Shown here: in pieces, positions 37,450-46,548 of the stretch
How positions within the stretch are numbered: position 1 is the stretch's first letter
How the letters are laid out: each line of letters opens with the position of its first letter
The notes under the pieces: generated by a model
Seen by the model: the letters and a program-made list of their open reading frames with translations, nothing else
What the model was told of the DNA's origin: nothing
Database searches by the model: none
Translations under genes and position numbers: made by a program
Origin: Methanobacterium sp.
Lineage (GTDB): Archaea; Methanobacteriota; Methanobacteria; Methanobacteriales; Methanobacteriaceae
NCBI GenBank assembly: GCA_015661405.1
Contig: JACWMK010000004.1
Coordinates: 1 to 64,000 of the forward strand
Reading direction: 5' to 3'
DNA: 64,000 nt

Positions 37450-38871
37450 TTATCCATATATTTGATGGAGTTCTGTTGCCATCCAAGTTGGTGCGCTTTC
37501 TGTTGGCACGACTAACTGTAATGAATTCATGTTTTGAATAACAGTCATTGCATTTTGTTGAGGTATTTCTAAAATAACCAGGTATTGTGCATTAAGGTCA
37601 CCAAGATTGGAGACTCTTTCTAAATTATTTAAATTGTACCCATAGTTATCTAAGAGAGCGTTTATTGTTGTTGGATCCCATGTATTTGAAGCAGCTGCCC
37701 TTAATAGTTGATCAACATCCGTGTCTGAAGATTGAGAAGTTGAACTACTAGTTGATATCTGATTCTCAGCAATACTTTGAGCTTCAGTTAAATTAGCAGA
37801 TATAGTTCCACTATCTGATTCAGATCTTAAAAGAGCTAGTACTGTCGCCCCACTAACTATAGGAGTGCTACCACTACTTTGAGTGCTACCACTACTTTGA
37901 GTGCTACCACTTTGATTAGTCTGATTGGCTGATTGTACTGCTGTTGTTCCATTAGAGTTTAAGTAGATGTCTACAGCATCTCCCACATTTATTACCCCGC
38001 CAGCTGCCTGTAATCTGGTTAATATAAGAGGTATTGCCACTGTATTTGGGGTAGTTATAACCATATTTGACAATACTGCAGCATCTGATTGACTAATTAA
38101 TTGCTGAGCATCTGATACTTTCATTATAATTGTTTGTTGAGTTCCTGAATTATTATAATTAACTTGTACTCTACTGTAGTTATCTTTTAGTGTGTTAACT
38201 TGCTGATTTTGATATGCTTGCCAACTAGTAGTTGCAGGACCAATCACATCTACTGCTGAAGCTTGAGCTGGCGTCACTGCACTCTCAATTTCTGATAATA
38301 AGGTCTGTGCTTCAGGATCTGTTGCTAATGGTCCGACATAGTAAGTATTCACCAAATTAATCTGAGATTGTTTAGCATCATTCAATGTACCTTGATAAGG
38401 GGCATACACTAAGAAATAATAACCCGCTCCCACTAGTACAATTAATATAAGTCCAAAAACTAGGGCACCTACTAAAGTTCTCTGATCTTCATCAGGACCT
38501 CCACCACCAGCAGACCCGCCACCGCCACCAGGCATTCTTCTTCCAAATCCAGGTAAGATACCACCAATACCATCTGGTTTTTTATCCTCAGGAGGTTTCT
38601 GAAGAGATTTTAACCTAGCGTTTCCAGTATCTCTGGGGCGAGGTTTAGGCATTGGTCTTGGTATTTTCCTTTTAGCACCTTTGTCATCCTCATCCCCATT
38701 TGAATTAGATTTAGATTTAATTTTATTGATTTGATCTTTAGATCCATTTGATGCCTTAGAAACCATGTTTTTAATACGATCACTGACATCCATCCCTGGA
38801 TCTTTATCTTTTTTACGAAGATCCAGGCCATTATTATCTTTATCATTTTTTCCCAATATTTTATCTAACAT
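37450..38871 (-). CDS. single-pass membrane protein with large outer domain (possibly DUF515-like)
   Basis: From ATG 38871 the product has 473 residues. About 145 charged, Pro/Gly-rich cytoplasmic residues (GKRMP/GGGGGSAGGGG type near the membrane) are followed by one membrane helix, VGALVFGLILIVLVGAGYYF, and a large outer domain with two similar-looking halves (YNAQ/VTPAQASAVDVIGPATTSW and later TLVLALLRSE-type segments). A threefold SGSTQS repeat in the outer domain is encoded by an 18-base tandem repeat near 37864-37915. The frame is open 44 codons further upstream, but that part overlaps pssA and reads unlike protein. The ATG overlaps the pssA stop by 7 bases. It resembles archaeal DUF515 proteins of unknown function; this is tentative. 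Confidence 0.8.
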   Translation of the reverse strand: MLDKILGKNDKDNNGLDLRKKDKDPGMDVSDRIKNMVSKASNGSKDQINKIKSKSNSNGDEDDKGAKRKIPRPMPKPRPRDTGNARLKSLQKPPEDKKPDGIGGILPGFGRRMPGGGGGSAGGGGPDEDQRTLVGALVFGLILIVLVGAGYYFLVYAPYQGTLNDAKQSQINLVNTYYVGPLATDPEAQTLLSEIESAVTPAQASAVDVIGPATTSWQAYQNQQVNTLKDNYSRVQVNYNNSGTQQTIIMKVSDAQQLISQSDAAVLSNMVITTPNTVAIPLILTRLQAAGGVINVGDAVDIYLNSNGTTAVQSANQTNQSGSTQSSGSTQSSGSTPIVSGATVLALLRSESDSGTISANLTEAQSIAENQISTSSSTSQSSDTDVDQLLRAAASNTWDPTTINALLDNYGYNLNNLERVSNLGDLNAQYLVILEIPQQNAMTVIQNMNSLQLVVPTESAPTWMATELHQIYG

Positions 38872-39584
38872 TTTTGACCACTTCTGCGAAGGTTGGCATA
38901 TAAATGCATAAAAGGCACTGTTAATAGGTATAGTAATGTAAGGATGAATAAAAAGTTTGCGGGAAGATTTAAAATTACAGATGTAATGCTTTGTGGTAAA
39001 CACGTTAAAATTATTAGCAAACCACTTACCAGTATTAGTTTTGTATTTTTAATTTTTGGATATTCGAAATTACTTACCATTAGGATGGATACAACCCCCA
39101 TTATAGCTAATGAAAGTTCAATATTGAATATATTTGATAGATATAATGATCCAAGAATCAATGCTGTTGATGGTATAGGTAATCCTATGAATTTATCCCT
39201 ACTTAAATCCAGAGATGAATTTGAAAGTACATTGAACCTTGAAAGTCTTATTATCCCACATAATACTATTAAAAGAGATACTAGTATATTAATGTATGGG
39301 ATACTAAAGGATGTGGATGCTGAATACAAAAGCATTCCTGGTGCAACACCAAATGATATCACATCAGATAATGAATCAATATTTTTTCCAAATCCAACTT
39401 GATCAACTCTTTTGGTCTTGCGAGCCACCCAGCCATCTAAAAAATCCAATATAACTGCAATGAGTATAAATTTAGCTGCGAGTACTAAATCACCCCTAGA
39501 TATCATAATGATAGCTAGAAATCCAAAAGAAGCATTAATCAAAGAGATTAAATCGGGTAATTTCATCTGATATTTTAAGTGCAT
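38865..39584 (-). CDS. pssA: archaetidylserine synthase (CDP-alcohol phosphatidyltransferase)
   Basis: The 239-residue multi-span membrane enzyme has the CDP-alcohol phosphotransferase signature DGWVARKTKRVDQVGFGKNIDSLSD (given as DG-x2-AR-x8-G-x3-D-x3-D in family terms, near residues 50-74) and about six to seven membrane helices. It would join L-serine to CDP-archaeol to make archaetidylserine. The decarboxylase gene lies 52 bases upstream on the same strand, and the next gene overlaps its end by 7 bases. Start: ATG 39584. Confidence 0.94.
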   Translation of the reverse strand: MHLKYQMKLPDLISLINASFGFLAIIMISRGDLVLAAKFILIAVILDFLDGWVARKTKRVDQVGFGKNIDSLSDVISFGVAPGMLLYSASTSFSIPYINILVSLLIVLCGIIRLSRFNVLSNSSLDLSRDKFIGLPIPSTALILGSLYLSNIFNIELSLAIMGVVSILMVSNFEYPKIKNTKLILVSGLLIILTCLPQSITSVILNLPANFLFILTLLYLLTVPFMHLYANLRRSGQKC

Positions 39585-39636
39585 TTCTATTAAACTCCAA
39601 ATTTCATCATTAATAAAATTTAATTTTTAAAAACCT

Positions 39637-40299
39637 TCATCCCATCATTTTAGCAATAATGGTTTCTCCAGCTTTAGGTCTTTCTCCTTCTTGAATTATT
39701 AATCTAGAATTTTTGTAAGGAATTATCACATCAACACGTGACCCGAATCTAATCATCCCTAAGCGATCCCCCGTATGCACAATATCCCCAATTTGGACGT
39801 ATTGTACAATGCGTCTAGCTACAAAACCTGCAATCTGCACCACACCAACTTTCCCATATTTTGATTCTATTAAGATTAAATTCTTTTCGTTTTCTTTATG
39901 TACATCACCTTGGGCAAGTTTAAATTTACCAGGATAGTATTGAGTTTTGATAATTTTACCAGTGATAGGAACTCGATTTACATGCACATCTAAGCCTGAC
40001 ATGTATGTACTAATTAAAATCCCTTTTTCATTTTTCTCTAGAATTTGACTCATTAAATGATCATCTGATTTAACTATTTTTATAATATCTATTTTACCAT
40101 TAAAAAATCTTCCATCTGCAGCTGCCACTACTAATCCCTCCTCATCTGGTGTTTTACGAGAAGGATCTCTAAAAAACTGTAATAAGAATACGATAATTAA
40201 AAATATGATTAAACTGATTAAGAAATAACCAAATAATAAAAGTAATGTTGCTAGGATAACTAATACAATTGTTATTTTTAAAATTCCTTTCACAAACAT
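39637..40299 (-). CDS. asd: archaetidylserine decarboxylase proenzyme
   Basis: The 220-residue protein has two N-terminal membrane helices (about 5-45) and a phosphatidylserine-decarboxylase-related domain ending with RLGMIRFGSRVDVIIP, in which the Gly-Ser bond is the expected self-cleavage point that makes the pyruvoyl prosthetic group. A conserved GLDVHVNRVPITG histidine segment precedes it. It converts archaetidylserine to archaetidylethanolamine and forms a natural pair with pssA downstream. Confidence 0.93.
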   Translation of the reverse strand: MFVKGILKITIVLVILATLLLLFGYFLISLIIFLIIVFLLQFFRDPSRKTPDEEGLVVAAADGRFFNGKIDIIKIVKSDDHLMSQILEKNEKGILISTYMSGLDVHVNRVPITGKIIKTQYYPGKFKLAQGDVHKENEKNLILIESKYGKVGVVQIAGFVARRIVQYVQIGDIVHTGDRLGMIRFGSRVDVIIPYKNSRLIIQEGERPKAGETIIAKMMG

Positions 40300-40655
40300 T
40301 TTTAATCACTAATTAATAGCTGAATAACATATTTACTTTGTCTTTTTTTCTCATTCAAATAAAAATTTAATTTAATTTAATTATAATAATAATAATATGG
40401 GTGAGTTATTTATGGAAATAATAATTTAAATTTAGTAATAAATAAGATCAGAAAAATATTATGAATGAGATTCGAATAGATGTTCCAATGACATCACTGC
40501 TATTTATATATGATTATAACATAAAGGATCACTTGAATAAATTATTATACTAATGAATAGAATTTTGTAATTATTAGTTATATGTGATCTATTAATTTTA
40601 TACTAATCTGATCTAAATTTAATCTGATCTATTTAACTGAAAGAGTGATTAACTG
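40300..40655. other. divergent intergenic region
   Basis: About 355 AT-rich bases separate the leftward asd gene from the rightward mreB-linked pair, so promoters for both directions must lie here. A run of TTTAATTTAATTATAATAATAATAATATGG spans near 40370-40400. No ORF or RNA gene is supported, and TATA boxes cannot be picked with confidence in this composition. Confidence 0.4.
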
Positions 40656-41282
40656 ATGATAGAGAATAAAATTAAGACTTTGAGGAAAGCTGCGACGGTA
40701 TCCACTTCTCATGATGCGGATAAGTTATGGTGTGTTATTGCTGGTAGCGAAGAATTGATTAATAATGCAGCGTATGAGGCAATACTAGATAAAGAAAGAG
40801 TTAGAATACTGTGCAGAGAACACATAGCAAATAAAGAATCATTTATAACCCAGAAATTCGATTTTTTGTTATTATATGGTGATGTGAATAAAATAAGAGA
40901 TTTAACTTCAATTAGCAAGGAACAAGGAGGCGCCTATCTAAAGATAGCTCCTTATTACACAGAGAATGAGTCAGAACTCCTCTTAGTAGTAGGTCCTGAT
41001 AATCATATAAAAAAATTTATGGGTGACTGTGAAAAAAATCATCTTAAGTTTACATTCTTATTAGAAGACAAGACAACAGGATTCATAGAGACTGATATTT
41101 ACTTAACAAACAAAATGCCATCAATTATACGTAAAACTATTGATCCATTATTTAAAATGACAGATATTGCTATATCTACCGTCTTAATATCTGTTGAAAA
41201 TGATAAAGAAAGAATTAAAGAATTAGTCAAGCATAATAAGTTATTTGTGATAGAATTCAATAAATTTTTAGAGGAGGATTAA
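40656..41282 (+). CDS. uncharacterised soluble protein coupled to MreB-like gene
   Basis: A 208-residue soluble protein without signal peptide, membrane helix or recognised motif. It reads like two alpha/beta halves: 1-95 (VSTSHDADKLWCVIAGSEEL, then FDFLLLYGDVNKIRDL) and 96-208 (GGAYLKIAPYYTENESELLL, ending KHNKLFVIEFNKFLEED). GAAAGAGTGATTAACTG precedes the ATG. Its stop is 2 bases before the start of the MreB-like gene, whose ribosome site GGAGGATT lies within this coding end. The two are therefore one operon and probably work together, perhaps as filament and regulator; that role is inference only. Confidence 0.85.
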   Translation: MIENKIKTLRKAATVSTSHDADKLWCVIAGSEELINNAAYEAILDKERVRILCREHIANKESFITQKFDFLLLYGDVNKIRDLTSISKEQGGAYLKIAPYYTENESELLLVVGPDNHIKKFMGDCEKNHLKFTFLLEDKTTGFIETDIYLTNKMPSIIRKTIDPLFKMTDIAISTVLISVENDKERIKELVKHNKLFVIEFNKFLEED

Positions 41283-41284
41283 AA

Positions 41285-42358
41285 TTGAGTTTTTTTGGAA
41301 AAGAAGAAGAAAATGAAAATGTTAAAAAACAAGGTCTTTCTAACACTTTAGGAATTGATTTAGGAACTCTTAACACCGTGGTAGCTAAACCATCAGGAGA
41401 TAAATTTGAATTATATAAAATACCTTCAGTAGTAGCAGTAAAAAAAGAAGAACCATCATTTGTGCTTGCAGTTGGAGATGAAGCTAAAGTTATGCTTGGA
41501 AGAACACCCGAAGATATAATAGCAGTAAGACCACTGCGAATGGGAGTTATAGAAAGTATCGCTCAGGCAAAAGCTCTTTTAGTATACTCAATGGAACAAG
41601 GAGCTGGAGATGGTGTGGAGAACATTGAACGGATAGTTATTGGTATCCCTGGAGATGCCTCCGAAGTGGAAAAAAAAGCTGTAGAAGAAATAGGAGTAGA
41701 AGCTGGTGCCAAATTCGTGCTAGTTATTAGTGAAGGATTATCGGCAGCAATAGGAGCAGGATTACCTATAGCAGATGCATCAGGAACCATGATAATTGAT
41801 TTAGGTGCAGGTTCTAGTGATGTTGTTGTTATATCCTTAGGTGGAATTACAGATATTGAAACTATACGAAGCGGTGGAGATGACATAGACACCAATATAG
41901 TTAAGAAAGTAAAGGAAACCTATAATGTAGAAATAGGCATACATGAAGCAGAAAAAGCCAAGATTAAAGTGGGAATGGTTCATTCTAGTACAGAAATAAA
42001 ACCTACAAGTACTCAGGCAATTGGTAAATCATTGGAAACTAATAAACCCCAAAAGATAGACATAGATTCAATCATGATAGCCGATGCTGCTGAACCCATA
42101 ATTATAAGGTTAATAGAAGCATTATCCCTTATACTTAAAAATATATCTCCAGAACTCATAGCTGGCGTATATAATAAAACCATAGTGGTGGGAGGAACTT
42201 CTCAACTTAAAGGACTTAAAGAAAGAATTTATGAAGAAGTCGGTATTCCAGTTGAGATTTCTGATGATCCTATGACTGTGGTGGCTAAAGGAGCAGCCAT
42301 AGTAGCTGCAGAACCTAGAGCATTAGAACCAGAAGTCCGTTTAAAAGCCATGAAATAA
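41285..42358 (+). CDS. MreB-like actin-family protein
   Basis: The 357-residue protein has the actin/MreB/Hsp70 ATPase fold. Phosphate loop 1 is LGIDLGTLNTVVA near 22-34, phosphate loop 2 is MIIDLGAGSSDVVVISLGG near 178-196, and the adenosine motif is TIVVGGTSQLKGL near 298-310. MreB-characteristic segments such as RPLRMGVIES and VISEGLSAAIGAGLPI follow the bacterial pattern, although the typical MreB membrane-insertion loop is not obvious. In bacteria MreB guides wall synthesis, and among archaea relatives occur in pseudomurein-walled methanogens, suggesting a wall or shape role. Starts with TTG, supported by GGAGGATT. Co-transcribed with the preceding gene. Confidence 0.9.
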   Translation: MSFFGKEEENENVKKQGLSNTLGIDLGTLNTVVAKPSGDKFELYKIPSVVAVKKEEPSFVLAVGDEAKVMLGRTPEDIIAVRPLRMGVIESIAQAKALLVYSMEQGAGDGVENIERIVIGIPGDASEVEKKAVEEIGVEAGAKFVLVISEGLSAAIGAGLPIADASGTMIIDLGAGSSDVVVISLGGITDIETIRSGGDDIDTNIVKKVKETYNVEIGIHEAEKAKIKVGMVHSSTEIKPTSTQAIGKSLETNKPQKIDIDSIMIADAAEPIIIRLIEALSLILKNISPELIAGVYNKTIVVGGTSQLKGLKERIYEEVGIPVEISDDPMTVVAKGAAIVAAEPRALEPEVRLKAMK

Positions 42359-42471
42359 TTATTAATTTAAAATAAATCATCAAATAACTTTTTTTTTATT
42401 TTTGTTTGCAATAAAAAACATTCCCACTTACCTTAATATATTCATTACCTTAAAATTCTGCATGAAGAAAA

Positions 42472-43083
42472 ATGAAGATAGTAGGAATAGATGAAGCCGG
42501 CAGAGGATCAGTATTAGGTCCACTAGTAGTATCAGGAGTCGCTCTTAAAGAAAGTAGAATTAAATATCTTGAAAGACTTAAATTAAAGGATTCTAAAAAG
42601 ATTTCTCCAAAAAAAAGGACTATCCTCTCTAGAAAAATTAGGAAAATAACCGAATATCATATTGTTAAAATAACTGCCCACGATATAGATTTTTTAAGAT
42701 CTAAAGACATAAATTTGAATCAAATAGAGAAAATAGCAATGCAAAAAATTATTGAAGACTCCAATGCAGCTATCTCTATCATAGATTGTATAGATGTAAA
42801 GCCGGAGAGATTTAAAAGCGAAATGGAAACGGTTTTCCCAGATTTAAAAGTTATATCAGAACATAATGCAGAGGATAAATATGTAGTGGTGGCTGCAGCA
42901 TCCATTGTAGCCAAAGTTGAACGAGACTTGGAAATTGCGAAATTAAGGAAAACTTTCAGTGATATTGGATCAGGATACCCTAGTGATCCTAAAACCATTA
43001 AATTCTTAAAAAACATCTCATACGAAGAACTACCTGATTTTGTGAGGAAATCTTGGGCAACTGTAAATAGATACCAAAAATAA
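42472..43083 (+). CDS. rnhB: ribonuclease HII
   Basis: The 203-residue enzyme removes RNA from RNA-DNA hybrids. The catalytic DEAGRGSVLGPLVVSG stands at 6-21 (Asp6, Glu7), a further Asp lies in ISIIDCIDVKP and another in EDKYVVVAAASIVAKVERD. Length and motif order match archaeal RNase HII. No partner genes; 113 bases follow the MreB-like gene on the same strand. Confidence 0.97.
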   Translation: MKIVGIDEAGRGSVLGPLVVSGVALKESRIKYLERLKLKDSKKISPKKRTILSRKIRKITEYHIVKITAHDIDFLRSKDINLNQIEKIAMQKIIEDSNAAISIIDCIDVKPERFKSEMETVFPDLKVISEHNAEDKYVVVAAASIVAKVERDLEIAKLRKTFSDIGSGYPSDPKTIKFLKNISYEELPDFVRKSWATVNRYQK

Positions 43084-43232
43084 CATTTATATACCATATA
43101 GATTAGAAATTCCAAAATTCAATGTATAAATAATTAGATTTTTTTTAATGAGAAAAATAAATACTTTTTATTATTATAAAATTAATAAATTTTAAAAATA
43201 ATGTATTAATCATGGAATGGGGGAATTAAAAA

Positions 43233-43835
43233 ATGTATTTGGGTAGAATGTTGGCTGTAGGAAGTACAAATTATGGTAAATTCTCGGCTTATCGTGTTTC
43301 AAGCCGTTCTTTTCCAAACCGTGCCACTAAGGGTTACGACGATCGGGTTTCTGTAATACCTCGAGAAGGTTTCGAAAAAGATATCTTTAAAAATCCTTAC
43401 ATTGCTTACAACTGTATTAAAATAGTTGATGATGTGGCTGTGGTTTCTAACGGATCACAAACCGATATAATTGCCGAGAAAATTAGTTCAGGAATGAATA
43501 TCCGTGATGCTCTGGGATTAACTCTATTAACCATGGATTATGAAAAAGATGATTATAAAACCCCCCGCATAGCAGGAGCAACCTCATTAACAGGAGATGC
43601 TTATCTTGGAATTGTGACCCATGATACTTTAATTGTAGAAAAGGTTCCAGATGGTAAAGCCGCTTACATAGCTACATATGAGCATATTAAACCAAAAATA
43701 GTAGAGTTTTGTGCAGAAGATGCTGATGCAGCTGCTGAATTTATAATGAATGGAACAGGATTTGCTGAATTCACTAATCCAGTGACTTCAGCTGCAGCTT
43801 TTGGTAAGAATAGTTGGAGTATAAGTACTTTATGA
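43233..43835 (+). CDS. purO: IMP cyclohydrolase, archaeal PurO
   Basis: The 200-residue protein is the archaeal replacement for the bacterial PurH cyclohydrolase and closes the ring of FAICAR to make IMP, the last step of purine synthesis. Conserved PurO segments are MYLGRMLAVGSTNYGKFSAY at the N-terminus, then RSFPNRATKGYDDRVSV and IAYNCIKIVDDVAVVSNGSQ. GGGGGAA precedes the ATG. It is followed by the F420 genes cofE and cofD, though no direct pathway link exists. Confidence 0.96.
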   Translation: MYLGRMLAVGSTNYGKFSAYRVSSRSFPNRATKGYDDRVSVIPREGFEKDIFKNPYIAYNCIKIVDDVAVVSNGSQTDIIAEKISSGMNIRDALGLTLLTMDYEKDDYKTPRIAGATSLTGDAYLGIVTHDTLIVEKVPDGKAAYIATYEHIKPKIVEFCAEDADAAAEFIMNGTGFAEFTNPVTSAAAFGKNSWSISTL

Positions 43836-43939
43836 AACTCCTTAAAGATTCATCAATATAAATTATTAATATCCTTTTAAATAATGATTCAATATTATAA
43901 ATTATAATTAAATTTAAAATTTAATTTAGGTATATTAAA

Positions 43940-44701
43940 ATGAATCTAGAAATAATTGGTGTTAAAGGAATATCTATTATTAAAAAAGGAGATTTCCTCA
44001 ATGATATAATTCTTGAATGTCTAAAGCAGATGAATCAAGAGATTCATGAAGGTGATGTTATAGTAATAGCGGAAACTGCCATATCTAAAGCAGAAGGAAA
44101 AATCATTGAACTTAACACTATTATTCCTAGTTCAAATGCACTGAAACTTGCAGCTAAGACTGGTAAAAAACCAGAACTCGTAGAAGCCATTCTTCAGGAG
44201 TCAAAAGAAATAATTAAGGTAGGACCCAATTTTATAATTTCTGAGACTAAACAGGGATTTATATGTGCCAATGCTGGAATAGATGAGTCAAATATTGATG
44301 AAGGACTGGCCACACCAATTCCCGAAGATCCAGATAGAAGTGCATATAAGATTATGAGAAGAATTAAGGATGCTACCGGTAAAGATATAGCAGTTATTGT
44401 ATCGGATACACAAGGTCGTGCTTTCAGGGAAGGAGCTATTGGTACTGCAATTGGAGTATCTGGTATGTATCCCCTATGGGACAGAAGTGGTGAAAAAGAT
44501 TTGTATGGTAAAGAGCTTAAAACCACTAGTATAGCTGTAGCAGACGAATTAGCATCAGCAGCATCAATTGTAATGGGTCAAGCTAATGAAGGCATACCTG
44601 TAGTTTTAATTAGAGGATTAGGTTATTTTAAACAGCTTAAAAATGATTTTGCTGATATTAAACCTTTAATTAGGCCTAAAAAATATGATGTGTTTCTATG
44701 A
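43940..44701 (+). CDS. cofE: F420-0:gamma-glutamyl ligase
   Basis: The 253-residue enzyme adds gamma-linked glutamates to F420-0 using GTP, giving F420-2. Family landmarks are GDVIVIAETAISKAEGK near 38-54, a segment with GFICANAGIDESN, the GTP/metal region VIVSDTQGRAFREGAIGTA, and ELASAASIVMGQANEGIPVVL near the end. The next gene, cofD, makes its substrate, and gch3 just beyond makes an early precursor, so the three form an F420 biosynthesis group. Confidence 0.97.
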   Translation: MNLEIIGVKGISIIKKGDFLNDIILECLKQMNQEIHEGDVIVIAETAISKAEGKIIELNTIIPSSNALKLAAKTGKKPELVEAILQESKEIIKVGPNFIISETKQGFICANAGIDESNIDEGLATPIPEDPDRSAYKIMRRIKDATGKDIAVIVSDTQGRAFREGAIGTAIGVSGMYPLWDRSGEKDLYGKELKTTSIAVADELASAASIVMGQANEGIPVVLIRGLGYFKQLKNDFADIKPLIRPKKYDVFL

Positions 44702-44757
44702 ACTACATACGATTTAATTTAAATAATCTATTAATTTAAAAATAAAGTGAAATTGTT

Positions 44758-45663
44758 ATGATAACTGTATTATCTGGCGGGACTGGAACCCCTAAACTCT
44801 TGCAAGGCATAACTCACCTTATAGATCCTTTAAACATTACAGTAATTGTTAATACATTGGAGAACTCTTATTTCTCCGGAGTTTATGTAACTGCGGACAT
44901 TGACACCGTAATGTATACATTAGCTGAAATCATTAACGATGAAACATGGTATGGTATTGCTGATGATACCTTTATAACCCATGAAACTTTAAATTTGATC
45001 GGGTGCGGTGAGCTTCTAAAAATTGGAGATCAAGATAGGGCGATAAAGATTCAAAAAACCCTACTTCTAAAGAATAATCCTCTTTCGAAGGTTGTTGATA
45101 TTCAAAGGAATAATTTAGGCATAAAATCCAAAATAATTCCCATGAGTGACCAGAAATCACATATTAATATCAATACTAATGTTGGGGATTTGGATTTCCA
45201 TCAGTTCTTGATAGAGTTGAGAGGCGAGCCAGAAGTTCTAAGTGTAGATTATAATCAAGTTGAGCCGGCTCCAGGTGTTATTGAATCCATTGAAAATTCA
45301 GATATGGTAATTATAGGGCCATCAAATCCGGTGACTTCAGTGGGTCCCATAATATCAATGCAAAATGTCCGTAATGTTCTCAAAAAATCCTATGTAGTTG
45401 GTGTATCCCCAATAATTGGAGATAAGCCTGTAAGCGGTCCTGCCGATAAGTTTATGCATGCTTTAGGTTATGATGTATCTTCTTGTGGTGTTGCCAATAT
45501 GTATCAGAATTTTTTGGATAAGTTCTTCATTGATTTAGATGATATTGTTTATGAAGAAGAAATAGAAAAACTAATATCAGAGGTTGTTGTAACAAACACC
45601 AATATGAAAAACATCGAGGATAAAATGATGTTAGCCAGAAATATTTTGGGTGAATTTTTATGA
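44758..45663 (+). CDS. cofD: 2-phospho-L-lactate transferase (F420-0 synthesis)
   Basis: The 301-residue enzyme transfers the phospholactyl (or enolpyruvyl) group from its GDP/GPP carrier to FO, making F420-0 or its dehydro form. Seen are the N-terminal ITVLSGGTGTPKLLQG, then VNTLENSYFSGVYVTADIDTVMYTL and a segment with MVIIGPSNPVTSVGPI, which binds FO and the nucleotide. Its stop overlaps the start of gch3 (ATGA), so the two are translationally coupled. Confidence 0.97.
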   Translation: MITVLSGGTGTPKLLQGITHLIDPLNITVIVNTLENSYFSGVYVTADIDTVMYTLAEIINDETWYGIADDTFITHETLNLIGCGELLKIGDQDRAIKIQKTLLLKNNPLSKVVDIQRNNLGIKSKIIPMSDQKSHININTNVGDLDFHQFLIELRGEPEVLSVDYNQVEPAPGVIESIENSDMVIIGPSNPVTSVGPIISMQNVRNVLKKSYVVGVSPIIGDKPVSGPADKFMHALGYDVSSCGVANMYQNFLDKFFIDLDDIVYEEEIEKLISEVVVTNTNMKNIEDKMMLARNILGEFL

Positions 45664-46415
45664 TTCAGATGACTTTGATTCAAATTGATAATTATGGTCC
45701 TTGGACTGTTACTCCTACTCCTCGGGCTGAGGCTGATCTCCAGATTTTACAGTCAGAACTTTATGCAGATCTGCAAAGACAGTTTGCTGCTAAAGGTGGG
45801 TTGGTATTTTTCACCCGTTTTGATAATATGTTAGCTGTTACAAATGGTATTGATATGGAAGATCATATTCGTATTCAAAAGTCAATTGGAAACCGTTATC
45901 CTGTAACTGTGAGTATGGGTGTAGGGACAGCTGTAACTCCTTATGATGCTCAGAGGAAAGCTACTAATACTTTGCAAAATTATGGTGGAGCCCAGTCTGA
46001 GGATAGAAAGGAAGTTTTGGCAATAGATAGTATGGCAAAGCGAGATGAAAGCTTTGTTCAGATAGCCCATATCGATATAAATGGTATAACTGATTCTTTA
46101 ACTGATATAATTCCTGCATATGATACTTCTTTTATTGTTAATCGAGTTCAACATTTTCTTATGAAGAAATTGATTGAAAGGGGATCTTTACTGTTTTTTA
46201 TTGGTGGTGATAACTTCATGTCTCCTTGTAATGGTTTGGAACCTCAAGGACTTTTGAAGATTATAGAAGAAATAAAGGCAGAAATTAATATAGCGCTTAA
46301 AGCTGGCGTTGGAAAAGCTCCTACCGCCGAGAAGGCTGCAAATTTAGCAGATCTTGCCTTGGAAGAGATAAGGGGCGGATTTACTTATGATTTAGTTCAT
46401 GTTATGAAGGAATAA
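45660..46415 (+). CDS. gch3: GTP cyclohydrolase III (ArfA)
   Basis: The 251-residue archaeal enzyme hydrolyses GTP to the formylamino-pyrimidine nucleotide (FAPy) that feeds riboflavin and the FO part of F420. It starts MIQMTLIQIDNYGPWTVTPTPR and carries two cyclase-like repeats: FFTRFDNMLAVTNGI with PVTVSMGVGTAVTPYDAQRKA in the first half, and LLFFIGGDNFMSPC with LKAGVGKAPTAEKAANLAD in the second. The start overlaps the cofD stop by 4 bases. The downstream TIM-barrel gene corresponds to the MJ0144 family, the neighbour of gch3 (MJ0145) in Methanocaldococcus too. Confidence 0.96.
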   Translation: MIQMTLIQIDNYGPWTVTPTPRAEADLQILQSELYADLQRQFAAKGGLVFFTRFDNMLAVTNGIDMEDHIRIQKSIGNRYPVTVSMGVGTAVTPYDAQRKATNTLQNYGGAQSEDRKEVLAIDSMAKRDESFVQIAHIDINGITDSLTDIIPAYDTSFIVNRVQHFLMKKLIERGSLLFFIGGDNFMSPCNGLEPQGLLKIIEEIKAEINIALKAGVGKAPTAEKAANLADLALEEIRGGFTYDLVHVMKE

Positions 46416-46548
46416 AGATATTAATTGAGAATATTTTTTTGTTGAAATTATTTATTAAATGAGTAATAATTTTTTGTGTAATAACTTAAATAATATTATT
46501 TATGATTTTTTAATCTATTAAATTTAAATATAAAACAGGAGTGTATCT

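Noticed and set aside
37864..37915. Tandem repeat suggestive of a CRISPR or satellite
   Set aside because: It is an 18-base coding repeat giving SGSTQS in a linker of a membrane protein; no spacers and no repeat length typical of CRISPR. No CRISPR array was seen anywhere in the window.
38872..39003. 44-codon N-terminal extension of the 473-residue membrane protein
   Set aside because: It overlaps pssA in another frame, has no ribosome site and does not look like protein. ATG 38871 with a 7-base overlap of the pssA stop is the natural start.
38893..39402. 169-codon plus-strand ORF
   Set aside because: Antisense to the well-supported pssA gene; no family resemblance and no ribosome site.
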